NCBI RefSeq assembly: GCF_041380365.1
Contig: NZ_CP159981.1
Location: 682,001 to 746,000 of the forward strand
Length of the DNA stretch: 64,000 nucleotides
Origin: Buchananella sp. 14KM1171
GTDB lineage: Bacteria > Actinomycetota > Actinomycetes > Actinomycetales > Actinomycetaceae
Direction: 5' to 3'
Part shown: positions 43,612 to 54,425 of the stretch, piece by piece
How positions within the stretch are numbered: position 1 is the first letter of the stretch
Layout of the letters: every line of letters starts with the position of its first letter
The notes under the pieces: generated by a model
What the model was told of the DNA's origin: nothing
Database searches by the model: none
Seen by the model: only the letters and a program-made list of their open reading frames with translations
Position numbers and translations under genes: made by a program

Positions 43612-44742
43612 TCACTTCGGAGCGTTCTTGGTCTCGACGACCAGGTTGCCGGAAGCGATGTCGGTGCGCAGGGACTCCAGCTCGGCCTTCAGGTCGGCAG
43701 AGACCTGGGCGTCGAAGTCGTGGAACGGCGCCAGGTCAACGCCCTGGTTGGCCAGGGTGCCCACGTACGGGTCGGCGGTGAACTTGCCCTCCACGGCCTC
43801 CTTGATGCCGTCGAACACGGCCACGTCCATGGCCTTGACCACGGAGGTGAACACGACGGAGGAGGAGTCCGGCACGGAGACCACGCCGTCGGTGTCAACC
43901 CAGATGACCTTCACACCCTTGGCGGCGGCCTCCTTGGCGGCGGTGATGGTGCCCGCACCAACCGGGCCGGCCACCGGCATGATGATGTCAGCGCCCTGGG
44001 CGATGAAGCCCTCGGTCAGGGTCTTGCCGGCCGGGGCGTCGCTGAAGTTACCGACAAAGGAACCGGTCTGGGCGGCGTAGTCCCAGCCCAGCACCTTCAC
44101 GGCCGTGCCGTGGTCGGTGTTGTAGCGGTCAACGCCCTGCACAAAGCCGTCCATGAAGATCTGCACGGACGGGATCGGCATACCACCGAAGGTGGCAACG
44201 GTGCCGGTCTTGGTGGAACCAGCGGCGGCGTAGCCGGCCAGGAAGGCGGCCTCAGCGGTGTTGAACACCAGCGCCTTGCCGTTGGTGGTGCCCTCGGCGA
44301 AGGTGGAGTCCACCAGCGCGAACTTCACGTCCGGGTGGCTGGCGGCAGCGGCGGACAGGGTCTCGGCCAGCTTGAAGCCCACACCGATGATGTAGTCGCA
44401 GTCGTCGTGGATCAGGGACTCGACGTTGGTGTTGAAGTCGGCCTCAGAGGCGGACTCGACCTCGTTGGTCTGGATGCCCAGCTCCTTGCCGGCGCGCTCG
44501 AGGCCGGCGTGAGCGGTCTGGTTGAAGGACTGGTCGTCAAAACCGCCCTCGTCGGAGACCATGCAGGCCTTGAAGTCGGCCGGGTCAACGGCGGTGGTGC
44601 TCTCGGCCTCGGTGGACTCGCTCGCCACGGCCTCGGGGGCCTTGGAGGCGTCGGAGTCGGCCTTCTCCGGGGCGGCTCCACAGCCGGCCAGGGTCAGGGC
44701 AGCAACGGCGGCAATAGCGCCGAACTTCACGGAGTTCTTCAC
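43612..44742 (-). CDS. BMP family nucleoside-binding lipoprotein
   Basis: 376-residue substrate-binding lipoprotein of the BMP/Med family. Signal peptide with lipobox LAGC (AALTLAGCGAAPEK), an acidic Ser/Ala/Glu-rich linker to ~50, then ACMVSDEGGFDDQSFNQTAHAG, DCDYIIGVGFKLAETL, FAGYAAAG-like AFLAGYAAAGST and GADIIMPVAGPVGAG, typical blocks of the family. AGAGGA five bases before the GTG at 44742 marks the start; the earlier open frame to 44907 is not used. Expected to deliver nucleosides to the two permeases and ATPase downstream, linking uptake with cdd, deoA and deoC. Confidence 0.93.
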   Translation of the reverse strand: MKNSVKFGAIAAVAALTLAGCGAAPEKADSDASKAPEAVASESTEAESTTAVDPADFKACMVSDEGGFDDQSFNQTAHAGLERAGKELGIQTNEVESASEADFNTNVESLIHDDCDYIIGVGFKLAETLSAAAASHPDVKFALVDSTFAEGTTNGKALVFNTAEAAFLAGYAAAGSTKTGTVATFGGMPIPSVQIFMDGFVQGVDRYNTDHGTAVKVLGWDYAAQTGSFVGNFSDAPAGKTLTEGFIAQGADIIMPVAGPVGAGTITAAKEAAAKGVKVIWVDTDGVVSVPDSSSVVFTSVVKAMDVAVFDGIKEAVEGKFTADPYVGTLANQGVDLAPFHDFDAQVSADLKAELESLRTDIASGNLVVETKNAPK

Positions 44743-44873
44743 ATTCTTCCTCTCGGTTGTGACGCGAAAAGCGCGTCCAAAGACGTCCGGTCTGCCCCCG
44801 ATCCTAGCGCCGGGGGTCAGCGCGCCGGGACCCTCACGGCCAACAGCAACCAGTTCGTGACCAAGCCGGGCAT

Positions 44874-44909
44874 GGGTGTGGGCGCCGGCCATCGCCGGCG
44901 CCCACACCC
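44874..44909 (-). terminator. Terminator hairpin after manC
   Basis: 16-bp perfect stem with four-base loop (GGGTGTGGGCGCCGGC arm), 12 bases past the manC stop. No U-tract. Confidence 0.65.
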
Positions 44910-44921
44910 CCTCGCGCTGGA

Positions 44922-46190
44922 TCAGAGCTGCTGCGCGCTGAGCGCAGCCACCGCCGCGACCACGCGCTTGACGTCCTGCTCGCGCTCCCTGGTGGTGACC
45001 AGCAGCGCCCCGGGCGTGCGGACCACCACGGCCCCCGGCACCCCCAGGATCGCCACCAGGCCCTCCTCGCCCGTGACCATGCTGCCCGGGGAGTCCACGG
45101 CCAGCACCTGCGCCCCGCCCAGCACGTGGGCCGGGCTCAGGCCCAGTTCCCGCAGCGCGGCCAGCTCGTCACCGGCGCCGCCTGCGCCCGCGCCTGCGCC
45201 CGCAGCACCGGCACCGCCCGCGCCTGCGCCCGCAGCACCGGCACCCGCGCCTTCGGCACCCTCGGTACCCGCCTCGGTCTCCTCGGCCCCTGCGCTCACC
45301 GGCGTCCCCCACAGGGTGGCGGGCAGAACGTCGGCCAACGCGGCGTAGCCGCCCAGATCGGACCAACCGAACTCGGCCGGCACGCACGCCACCTCCCCGC
45401 GCGCCGCGCACGGCTCGGCGATGGCGTGGTCGATGGCGATCTTGGTCAGCAGCGGCCAGTTCTGCTCCAGCGCCTCCTGACGCTGCGGGGTATCCCACGC
45501 CGCCGCGATGCGCTCCAGCCCGGCCGCCAGCTCCGGCAGCTCGCGCCCCAGCGCCCCCAGCAGCACGTCGGTGCGGGCCGCGAACATGCCTGCGTTCCAG
45601 CAGTACTCGCCGCTATCCACGTACCGCTGGGCCAGCTCCTGGCCCGGCTTCTCCGTGAACGAGGACACCGCGCACAGGTGCGGCGCCCCCTCCAGGTGCG
45701 CGCGCTGCCCCACCTTGATGTAGCCGAAACCGGTGGACGCGAATGCCGGGGTCAGGCCGATCGTGACGATCTGCCCGGCCGCCGCGCCCACGCAGGCCTC
45801 GCGCACCGCCGCCTGGAAGGCCGGCACATCCGCGATCACGTGGTCGGCCGCGAACGAGCCCACCACCACGGCACCGTGGCGCTGCTGCACGATCGCGGCG
45901 GCCAGTCCGATCGCCGCCATCGAGTCGCGCGGCGAGGGCTCGGCCACCACCTCCACGCCCTGCCCCAGCTGGGCGCGCACCGCGTCCTGGTGCACCTGCC
46001 CCGTCACCACCGTGATCGAGGTACTCAGCGCCTCCAGGCGGTCCACCGTCTGCTGCAGCATCGTGCGCCCCGCCCCGGTCAGGTCCAGCAGGAACTTCGG
46101 GTGGCTGCGCCTGGACAGCGGCCACAGGCGCGTGCCCGCGCCCCCGGCCGGGATGATCGCGTGAAACGCCAGTTCAGCGCGCTGCGTCAT
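44922..46190 (-). CDS. manC: Mannose-1-phosphate guanylyltransferase
   Basis: 422-residue nucleotidyltransferase making GDP-mannose. IIPAGGAGTRLWPLSR near residue 12, SFAADHVI near 108, STGFGYIKVG near 150, FTEKPG near 175, YCWNAGMFAAR near 192 and FGWSDLGGYAAL near 268 are all family blocks. A 30-residue Gly/Ala low-complexity insert (AGAGAAGAGAGGAGAAG) interrupts the region after the catalytic domain; it derives from a 30-bp tandem repeat. The gene lies nine bases after galK, so it should be cotranscribed with galT and galK. AAGGGG precedes the ATG. Confidence 0.92.
   Translation of the reverse strand: MTQRAELAFHAIIPAGGAGTRLWPLSRRSHPKFLLDLTGAGRTMLQQTVDRLEALSTSITVVTGQVHQDAVRAQLGQGVEVVAEPSPRDSMAAIGLAAAIVQQRHGAVVVGSFAADHVIADVPAFQAAVREACVGAAAGQIVTIGLTPAFASTGFGYIKVGQRAHLEGAPHLCAVSSFTEKPGQELAQRYVDSGEYCWNAGMFAARTDVLLGALGRELPELAAGLERIAAAWDTPQRQEALEQNWPLLTKIAIDHAIAEPCAARGEVACVPAEFGWSDLGGYAALADVLPATLWGTPVSAGAEETEAGTEGAEGAGAGAAGAGAGGAGAAGAGAGAGGAGDELAALRELGLSPAHVLGGAQVLAVDSPGSMVTGEEGLVAILGVPGAVVVRTPGALLVTTREREQDVKRVVAAVAALSAQQL
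45186..45250. repeat. 30-bp tandem repeat inside manC
   Basis: CCTGCGCCCGCAGCACCGGC starts at 45191 and again at 45221 (period 30) with a partial third copy upstream. It encodes the Gly/Ala insert of ManC and is in frame, so copy changes would not disrupt the protein. Confidence 0.8.
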
Positions 46191-46199
46191 GGCAACCCC

Positions 46200-47428
46200 T
46201 TACCGCACCCGCTCGGCCGGAGCACTCGGCACGGACAGGATGAAGGCCGGCTCGGCCAGTCCCGCGTCCAGGGCCGCCTGGCGCACCGCCGCAGCCACCT
46301 CCTCCACGCGGCCGGCCTCCACCAGGGCGATGCAGGAGCCACCAAAGCCGCCGCCGGTCATGCGGGCACCGAAGGCGCCGTGGGCGCGCGCCGTGTCCAC
46401 CGCCAGGTCCAGCTCCGGGCAGGTCACCTCGTAGTCGTCCCGCAGCGAGTCGTGGGAGCGGTTCATCAGGTCGCCGACCAAGGCCAGGCGCTCACCCTCC
46501 AGCGCCCCCTTGGCCAGGGTGTCAATGAACTCGCGGGTCCGACCGATCTCCGTGACCACGTGGCGCACCCGCTTGCGGGAAACCTCGTCCTCCAGGGCCG
46601 CCATCGCGTCCTGCACCTCACGCACGTCCACCAGCAGCTCCACGCCCAGCTTCCGGGCCGCCTCCTCGCAGGTGGCGCGGCGCTGCGCGTACTGGCCGTC
46701 CACCAACTGGTGCGGGGCGCGCGTGTCGATCACCAGCAGCGCCAGCCCGTCTGCGGCCAGGTCGAAGGGCACCTGCGCCACCGTGTTGTCCCGCGCGTCC
46801 AGCTCCAGGGCATGCCCGGCGGTGCAGCGCAGGGAGGCGGACTGATCCAGGCCGCCGGTGTTGGCGCCGGCCACCTTGTTCTCCGCCGCCCGGCAGACCT
46901 CCACCAGCTTGGCGCGGCCCTCGTCGCTGCCCGCCAGCCCCAGGCCGGCCAGGTCGTCCAGCGCCACCGCCATCGCGCACTCCAGCGCCGCAGAGGAGGA
47001 CAGGCCCGCCCCCAGCGGCACGCACGAGGTCAGGGCAACGTCGAAGCCCGGCAGCGGGCCAAAACCGGCCTGCTCCAGCGCCCAGGCCACGCCCACCAGG
47101 TAGGCGGTCCAGCCCTTTACCTCGCCCTCGCTACCCACGGGGCCCACGGCGTCCAGGTCGTGCTCCACGAACACGCCCTCGTCCTGCGGCGAGATCAGCC
47201 GCACCACGCGGTCCTCGCGCGGCGCCACGGCCACGAAAGCCCGGTGCGGCAGCGCGATCGGCAGGCAGATGCCGCCGTTGTAGTCCACGTGCTCGCCGAT
47301 CACGTTCACGCGGCCCGGCGCGGCCCACACGCCCGCCGGCTGCCCACCGAACGTCTCGGTGAACAGGGCAGAGGCAGCCTCCGCCCCCTCGGCGTCGCTC
47401 AACGCCTTCAGCCAGGTCAGCTCACTCA

Positions 47429-47429
<1 letters not shown>
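46200..47429 (-). CDS. galK: Galactokinase
   Basis: 409-residue GHMP kinase phosphorylating galactose. Signature APGRVNVIGEHVDYNGG near residue 38, ATP-binding PLGAGLSSSAALECA near 133, catalytic/substrate region NTGGLDQSASL near 185 and GARMTGGGFGGSCIAL near 355. The ATG shares a base with the galT stop (TGATG); an overlapping GTG at 47432 is an alternative. Part of the galT-galK-manC transcript. Confidence 0.95.
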
Positions 47430-48619
<1,190 letters not shown>

Positions 48620-48812
48620 TGAACAGTTCCCTTCGCTGGTTACCGGACAAATTTAGCTCAGCTTGGGGCCCAAAACTGAACCCGGCTCGCCCCCTTTGCG
48701 CCGCGCCACCCGCCCGCCGATCCACAGGCCCTTTGGCCCCACCTGCGCCCGCCCGCGCGCGTGTTACGCTCCCGCCAAACCGTCACCGCCGACGCGTAAA
48801 GGAGTGGGAATC

Positions 48813-49499
48813 ATGTGGCTACCCACTCCTGCCGAAGGCGAGGGGATCTTCGGGGTGGCGATCGAGCTGCCCGCACCGGCCGCCGCGCTGGTTGACCCGC
48901 TGCGCTGCCCCGCCCAGCGGCAGGCGTTCTCCCCGCACATCACCCTGGTTGGCCCATTTGCGCTGCCTGAGAACGCCCTGCCCCTGCTGCGCCGCCACCT
49001 GGCCGACGTCGCCGCCGCCACCGCCCCCTTCCCCGTGTTCCTGAGCGGGGCGGCCACCTTCCTGCCCGTCTCCCCGGTCGCCTACCTGCGGGTGGACGAC
49101 GCTGCCGCCGCCCGCCTCACCTCCCTGGAGGCCGCGCTGCGCACCGGCCTGCTGGACGTGCCCTCCCGCTTCCCGTTCGTGCCGCACGTGACCCTGGCGA
49201 TGGCCCACGAACCCGACCAGCTCGAACGCTTCCTGGCCCGGGCCGCGAGCGCGGCGGTCCACTTCGAGGCCCGCGAGTTTGGGCTCTACCGGCTAAAGAA
49301 GGGGCGGGCCGCGGTCGACGGGCAGGCGGGCGGAACGTCGGCCCCCCGGCCGGACAGGCCGGGCGCGCACACAGGGCGGGCGGCGGGCGGAACGTCGGCC
49401 ACCCACCCCGACCAAGCGGCGGGCGGGGCAGCAGGCACCGGGCGGCCGGCCCTCCTGCCCTCGGCGCAACAAATGGCGGTCTTTTCCTTGCACGGCTAG
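48813..49499 (+). CDS. 2',5'-RNA ligase/cyclic phosphodiesterase superfamily protein
   Basis: 228 residues. Two HxTx motifs, PHITLVGPF near residue 43 and PHVTLAMAH near 128, define the 2H phosphoesterase superfamily, which acts on cyclic phosphates of RNA or nucleotides. The last ~65 residues are a Gly/Ala/Pro tail with two copies of GGTSA and lack fold signals; the corresponding DNA repeats GGCGGGCGGAACGTCGGCC. AAGGAG eight bases upstream of the ATG at 48813 supports that start. Substrate unknown. Confidence 0.85.
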   Translation: MWLPTPAEGEGIFGVAIELPAPAAALVDPLRCPAQRQAFSPHITLVGPFALPENALPLLRRHLADVAAATAPFPVFLSGAATFLPVSPVAYLRVDDAAAARLTSLEAALRTGLLDVPSRFPFVPHVTLAMAHEPDQLERFLARAASAAVHFEAREFGLYRLKKGRAAVDGQAGGTSAPRPDRPGAHTGRAAGGTSATHPDQAAGGAAGTGRPALLPSAQQMAVFSLHG

Positions 49500-49635
49500 G
49501 AGCGACGTCGGCCACCCCGCTGCGGCCGGCCAGGCGCGAGGCGCGGCCCATTTCCCCTCTGCTCCCGCGTGATTCGTGACCCAGAATGGGGGGCCCGCCC
49601 TGCCCGCCCCGAGCGATTCCCGTAGCTTGGGGGCC

Positions 49636-50655
49636 ATGACGATTCGCAACGAAACCCCCGCCTCTGCCCAGGCCGCCGGGCGCAAGTCCCGCCGTCCCGT
49701 GCCAGCAGACAAGACGCTGTGGGGGCGGTTTCGCGCGGCGCTGAGGCAACCCACCTGGGCCGAGCGCGCCACGGCCCTACTCGAGTGGTACCAGTCCACC
49801 CACCTGGGCCGCGCACTGGATCGTTTCAACGGCGGGCACGCCACCCTACTCAGCGGCGGCATCACCTACACCGCACTCTTCTCGCTCGGTGCGGCCCTCA
49901 CCCTGGGGTGGACCTTCTTCATGGCCAGCCTGGGCAGCGACGAGCGCCTGCGCGCCTCCACCATCGCCGCCATCAACCAGAGCCTGCCCGGCCTACTAGA
50001 CGAGGGCGGCAAGAAGGGGCTGCTCTCCCCCTCCTCGCTCATCCTGGACACGGGCTGGAACCTCACCTCCGTGGTCGCCGCCGCCCTGCTGCTGGTGGCC
50101 GCCCTCGGTGTGATGAGCGCGCTGCGCACCGCCACCTGGGCCATGTTCCAGCTAGACCAGCCGCCCAGCAACATGCTGGTGGCGCGCCTGCGGGACCTGC
50201 TGGGCTACGTCTCGCTGGGCGTGGGCACCCTACTCACCGCCGTCGGCTCCACCCTCGCCGTGGTCTTCAGCGAGAAGATCTTGGACTTCCTGCACTGGCA
50301 CGGCCCGGTGGCGGGCCTCATGATCCAGCTGGTCACCCTCCTCGTGGCCGCCGCCGTCGACGCCCTGCTCCTGTGGGTGCTGGTACGCCTGGTGGCCGAC
50401 ATCAAGGTGCCCCGCCGCCCCCTACTTGGCGGCCTCGCCTTCGGAGTGGTGGGCCTGACCGCGCTGCGCCTAGCGGGCACGACGTTCCTGCGCACCTCCT
50501 CCAACAACCCGCTCCTGGTCTCCTTCAAGGCGCTGGCAACCATGCTGCTGTGGATCAACTTCGCCGCGCTCGTCTACCTGTTCGCCTGCGCGTGGATGTC
50601 CACCGGCTCATCCCAACGGACGAACAAGGAAGGCGAAACTAAGCCCGAGGTGTGA
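49636..50655 (+). CDS. YihY/virulence factor BrkB family membrane protein
   Basis: 339-residue integral membrane protein. After a basic N-terminus the family block LDRFNGGHATLLSGGITYTALFSL (partly quoted: GHATLLSGGITYTALF) at ~60 is followed by five or six membrane helices, including VVAAALLLVAALGVMSALRTATW and a final TMLLWINFAALVYLFACAW. Family role is uncertain (formerly annotated as RNase BN). TAGCTT seven bases before the ATG suggests a leaderless start. The stop is 57 bp before the exporter operon. Confidence 0.88.
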   Translation: MTIRNETPASAQAAGRKSRRPVPADKTLWGRFRAALRQPTWAERATALLEWYQSTHLGRALDRFNGGHATLLSGGITYTALFSLGAALTLGWTFFMASLGSDERLRASTIAAINQSLPGLLDEGGKKGLLSPSSLILDTGWNLTSVVAAALLLVAALGVMSALRTATWAMFQLDQPPSNMLVARLRDLLGYVSLGVGTLLTAVGSTLAVVFSEKILDFLHWHGPVAGLMIQLVTLLVAAAVDALLLWVLVRLVADIKVPRRPLLGGLAFGVVGLTALRLAGTTFLRTSSNNPLLVSFKALATMLLWINFAALVYLFACAWMSTGSSQRTNKEGETKPEV

Positions 50656-50684
50656 TTGGTTGCTTAGGCGGGCGCTTCTAGACT
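50656..50684 (+). promoter_or_regulatory. Promoter of the second MacAB-like operon
   Basis: TTGGTT (50656) and TAGACT (50679) with a 17-bp spacer. TAGAC...GTCTA (50679-50697) forms a dyad over the -10 and start region and could bind a regulator. Confidence 0.45.
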
Positions 50685-50711
50685 GGCCGGTGGTCTAACC
50701 GGGAGGTTCAA

Positions 50712-52028
50712 ATGAAACGCCTAATCTTGCCGATCGCCAAGCTCGTCGTGTGGATAGTCATCGCGGGCGCGCTAGTGAAGATCGCATTCTTCTCCACCCC
50801 CGCCGCTGAGACGGCCGCCAAGCCGTGGGTTGACTTCAAGCCCTCCACCGTCGTGGCCACGCTGGGCTCCATCTCCAACGAGTTCACGGTCAACGGCTCC
50901 GTGGTCTCAGACCCCGCCGCGGAGGTGAAGTCCACAGTGACCGGCACCGTGGCCAAGTTTGAGGCCCCCGAGGGCTCGCTGGTGGAGACCGGCGCCCCCA
51001 TCATCACGCTCACCGCTGAGGTGACCGAGACCGAAGAGGGCACCCCGACCACGGACGAGAACGGGCAGCAGGTGCCCGGCGCTCCCACCACGACCACCTA
51101 CACCGTCTACCGCACCATCTACGCCAACGCCAACGGCAAGGTGAAGTACAGCGTGCTGCAGAACCAGGAAGTGGCGGTGGGCACGGCGGTCGCCTCCATC
51201 TCCCCCGGCACTCTCTCCATCGAGGCTGCGCTCAGCCCGGCCCAGCGTTACTCCCTGACCGCCGTGCCGGACTCCGCCACAGTCACCGTCACCCCCGGCC
51301 CCGGCCCCTTCGAGTGCCACAACATCAAGCTGGTCAACTCCGAGCAGAGCGCCCCCGCCGGGGGCGGCCAGCAGCAGCCCGGCCAGGAGGCCCCCGGCGG
51401 CGCGGGCGGCACCACCTCCTCCAGCGCCAAGCTCACCTGCCCCGTGCCGGGCGACATCACGCTCTACCCCGGCCTGAGCGCCAAGGTCGCTATCCACACC
51501 GGCGACGCCGACGGCGTCATCACCATCCCCACCACCGCCGTCAAGGGCGACTACCAGCGCGGCACCGTGTGGAAGATGGGTCCCGACGGGCGCGCCAAGC
51601 CCACCGAGGTGGAGCTGGGCCTGACCGACGGCTTCCTGGTGGAGATCAAGTCCGGCCTCGCCGCAGGCGACGAGGTGCTGGAATTCGTGCCCGGCACCGA
51701 GGAGGAGCTGGACCCCAGCAAGTACATCCACGACCCGTTCATGGAGCAGATGGAGCAGCAGGACGCCCCTGAGGGCGGCGAGGGCGATGGCGGCAAGGAC
51801 CAGGGCGCCATCGAGCCAGACATCGAGATCCTGGAGGACGGCTCCGAGAAGTTCACCGACCCCGACGGCAACACCGTCATCTTCCGCAAGGACGGCAGCT
51901 CCACCATCACCAGCCCGGACGGGAAGGTGACCGAGTTCGACAAGGACGGCAAGGTCATCAAGGACGAGATCGGGCTCACCAAGGAGCTGACCGGCTCGTC
52001 CGAAGAGAAGCCGGTGGGCGGCAACTGA
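50712..52028 (+). CDS. MacA-like periplasmic adaptor of exporter 2
   Basis: 438-residue membrane-anchored adaptor. N-terminal helix LILPIAKLVVWIVIAGALVKIAFF; barrel/lipoyl-like half VVSDPAAEVKSTVTGTVAKFEAPEGSLVETGAPII (the core VTGTVAKFEAPEGS is the hairpin motif); later ITIPTTAVKGDYQRGTVWKMGPDG, typical of adaptor C-terminal domains. After ~345 it has an acidic Gly-rich tail with DPDGNTVIFRKDG / SPDGKVTEFDKDG repeats. AGGAG-like GGGAGG precedes the ATG. It lies one base ahead of the ATPase gene, so it belongs with the ATPase and permease as a tripartite exporter. Unlike the 24 kb adaptor it has no peptidoglycan-binding domain. Confidence 0.85.
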   Translation: MKRLILPIAKLVVWIVIAGALVKIAFFSTPAAETAAKPWVDFKPSTVVATLGSISNEFTVNGSVVSDPAAEVKSTVTGTVAKFEAPEGSLVETGAPIITLTAEVTETEEGTPTTDENGQQVPGAPTTTTYTVYRTIYANANGKVKYSVLQNQEVAVGTAVASISPGTLSIEAALSPAQRYSLTAVPDSATVTVTPGPGPFECHNIKLVNSEQSAPAGGGQQQPGQEAPGGAGGTTSSSAKLTCPVPGDITLYPGLSAKVAIHTGDADGVITIPTTAVKGDYQRGTVWKMGPDGRAKPTEVELGLTDGFLVEIKSGLAAGDEVLEFVPGTEEELDPSKYIHDPFMEQMEQQDAPEGGEGDGGKDQGAIEPDIEILEDGSEKFTDPDGNTVIFRKDGSSTITSPDGKVTEFDKDGKVIKDEIGLTKELTGSSEEKPVGGN

Positions 52029-52029
52029 C

Positions 52030-53088
52030 ATGGCCCTGCTAGAAATCGAGGGCATGGCGCGCTCATTCACCATCCCCACGGGTGAGCGCCTGGACATCCT
52101 CACGGACATCAACCTGCAGGTCGAGGCGGGTGATCACATCGCCATCGTGGGCCGCTCCGGCACCGGAAAGTCCACGCTGCTCAACCTCCTGGGGCTGCTG
52201 GACAAGCCCACCGCAGGCGTCTACCGCTTCGACGGGCAGGACACCAGCAACTGGGGAGACGGCAAGCGGGCCCGCACGCGCGGCAAGCACTTCGGCTTCG
52301 TCTTCCAGTCCTTCAACCTCCTGCCCGGACTGGGCGTGGTGGAGAACGTGGCGGCCCCGCTGCTCTACGCCAACGACGCCAGCTACTTCACCCGCGAGTC
52401 CCGCGCCCGCGACCTGCTGGTGCACATGGGGCTGGGCGAGCGCCTGGACTCCCGGCTAGACCAGCTCTCCGGTGGCGAGCAGCAGCGCGTCGCCCTGGCG
52501 CGCGCGCTGGTGCGCCGCCCCCGGGTGCTGCTGGCCGACGAGCCCACCGGCGCCCTGGACGTGGAGACCGGCCAGCACGTCATGGAGACCCTGGAGCGCG
52601 AGGCGCGCGAGTGCGGCGCCGCGCTGATCGTCATCACCCACGACCCGGCCATCGCCGCCCGCGCCAGGCGGGCCTTCCGTCTGGGCGACGGCGTACTCAC
52701 CCCGCTGGAGATCAGCGACGGGCACTCAGAGGCGCGCGCCGCCGTGGCGGCCTCGCTCTCCCAGGTGCCGATGGCCTCCGTCGGGGCCCGGCCCGCTTCG
52801 GCCGCGCCGGAGGTGACCGCCGCGACCAACGCTGCGGCCAACGCAGCAGCTGCAGCGAGCGGCCCGACCGACGCCCGGGCCACGGCCGATGCGGCCGACA
52901 CGGTCGGCGCGGTTGCCCCGGCGGCCGACACGGCCGCCACGGCCGGTGCGGTTTCCCCGGCAGACCCGGTTGCCACTGTTACCACTGTCGCCACGACAGA
53001 CCCGGTTGCCACTGCGGCGTCCCCCGTCGCCAGCCCCTACGCCGCCGACCGCCGCGCTGCGGCACGCACCGAGGAGGAGGCGCGATGA
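52030..53088 (+). CDS. MacB-type ABC ATPase with long Ala/Thr tail
   Basis: 352 residues. Walker A GRSGTGKST near residue 41, Q-loop FVFQSFNLLPG, signature LSGGEQQRVALARAL near 145 and Walker B VLLADEPTGALD near 167 place it in the LolD/MacB family. The catalytic part ends at ~235; the remaining ~115 residues are Ala/Thr/Val/Pro repeats (PADTAATAGAV, TTVATTDPVATAA) of unknown use. The stop overlaps the permease ATG by ATGA. Confidence 0.92.
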   Translation: MALLEIEGMARSFTIPTGERLDILTDINLQVEAGDHIAIVGRSGTGKSTLLNLLGLLDKPTAGVYRFDGQDTSNWGDGKRARTRGKHFGFVFQSFNLLPGLGVVENVAAPLLYANDASYFTRESRARDLLVHMGLGERLDSRLDQLSGGEQQRVALARALVRRPRVLLADEPTGALDVETGQHVMETLEREARECGAALIVITHDPAIAARARRAFRLGDGVLTPLEISDGHSEARAAVAASLSQVPMASVGARPASAAPEVTAATNAAANAAAAASGPTDARATADAADTVGAVAPAADTAATAGAVSPADPVATVTTVATTDPVATAASPVASPYAADRRAAARTEEEAR

Positions 53089-54410
53089 TCTCCCTGATTG
53101 GTTCTCTGAATGAGGCCTGGACCCAGGTTCGCCTCTCCAAGGTGCGCGTGTTCATCTCGCTGATGAACGTGGCCGTGGCGGTGGCCGTGATGGCCAGCGT
53201 CATCGCCTTCGGGCGCGTGGTGGTACAGGCCCAGGTGGAGGAGCTGGAGTACTACTCCGGCCGCCCGGGCACCATCAACATCAGCGTCACCGAGAAGGAC
53301 CCCTCCGCTCAGACTGACCCGGGGGCGGAGTTCGATCCCGCCCTGGAACCGGACGGTTTCTTCTACGGCTACGGTGGTGGTGGCGTCTTCATGGAGCCGA
53401 TGCCCGGGCAGCGAGACGATGGCGATGGCGATGGCGAGCAGGCCAGCAAGTTCACGCAGAAGTTGCTGACCGAGTGGGACGCGCTGGTCAAGCGCTACGA
53501 CATCCGCTACGCCTCTGCAGTGATGCAGAACTACTCCCACGTCCTGATCGAGGACGGGCTGCTCCCGGTGGAGCTGAAGGTGGTGGACCAGCCCTACGCT
53601 GAGATGCACCGGTTGGTCACGGATCAGGGCCGCTGGTTCGACGCTTCGGACGTCCAAAAGCTCGCTCCGCGCGTGGTGATCACGCACGGTCTGGCCGAGG
53701 CGCTGGGGGCGTTGAAGAAGGACGGCCCGGTCACCCTGTCCCTCGGCAAGACCAACCGCGTGCGCGCGGTGGTGGTGGGTATCCTGCCGCAGCGCGACTT
53801 CGAGATGCCGGGCCTTTTCATGCTGCGCCAGTCTTATGAGGCCATGCCGAACAAGGAGCCTGGCGGCCAGTACGGCTTCGAGGTGTGGGTGGACCCGTCC
53901 ACGGTGCCGCAGGCGCAGGCGCAGATCAAGGCGACGCTGAACGGCAAGTTCGGCAAGGATTCGACCCAGGCCTACGCGATGGACTCCTCCGGTGTCTTCA
54001 ACACCAAGGAGGGCCTGACCAAGGTGGTCGGCGCGATCGGCGTGGTGATCCTGGTGCTCGGCGGTCTGTCGCTGATCAACATCTCGGTGGTCACCGTGCG
54101 GGCCCGCATCCACGAGATCGGAATCCGCCGCTCTTTGGGTGCCACTAGCACTCGCGTGTTCATCGCGATCTTCCTGGAGTCGGTGGTGGCCACGTTCGTG
54201 GCGGGCCTGGTGGGGGTGACGATGGCGGTGCTCGCCGCCCCGCACATTCCCTATGACCGGTTCGAGGTCTACGTGCAGGACGTCCCGCCCTTCCCGCTGG
54301 ACGCCGCCATGGTGGGCTTGCTCAGTGCGACCGCGATTGGTGCTCTGGCGGGCATCATTCCGGCGCTGATCGCGGTGCGGGTCAAGCCGATTGACGCGAT
54401 CCGCTACTAG
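53085..54410 (+). CDS. MacB/FtsX-type ABC permease of exporter 2
   Basis: 441-residue permease. N-terminal SLNEAWTQVRLSKVRVFISLM and first helix, a large extracytoplasmic domain (about 50-320) with a Tyr/Gly-rich GYGGGGVFMEPMPG segment, then three C-terminal helices containing HEIGIRRSLGATSTRVFIAIFLES and closing with IAVRVKPIDAIRY, the standard FtsX/MacB end. Overlaps the ATPase gene by four bases. Substrate unknown. It is followed by a terminator hairpin and the phased array. Confidence 0.9.
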   Translation: MISLIGSLNEAWTQVRLSKVRVFISLMNVAVAVAVMASVIAFGRVVVQAQVEELEYYSGRPGTINISVTEKDPSAQTDPGAEFDPALEPDGFFYGYGGGGVFMEPMPGQRDDGDGDGEQASKFTQKLLTEWDALVKRYDIRYASAVMQNYSHVLIEDGLLPVELKVVDQPYAEMHRLVTDQGRWFDASDVQKLAPRVVITHGLAEALGALKKDGPVTLSLGKTNRVRAVVVGILPQRDFEMPGLFMLRQSYEAMPNKEPGGQYGFEVWVDPSTVPQAQAQIKATLNGKFGKDSTQAYAMDSSGVFNTKEGLTKVVGAIGVVILVLGGLSLINISVVTVRARIHEIGIRRSLGATSTRVFIAIFLESVVATFVAGLVGVTMAVLAAPHIPYDRFEVYVQDVPPFPLDAAMVGLLSATAIGALAGIIPALIAVRVKPIDAIRY

Positions 54411-54425
54411 CGGTCGGCAATAGTG

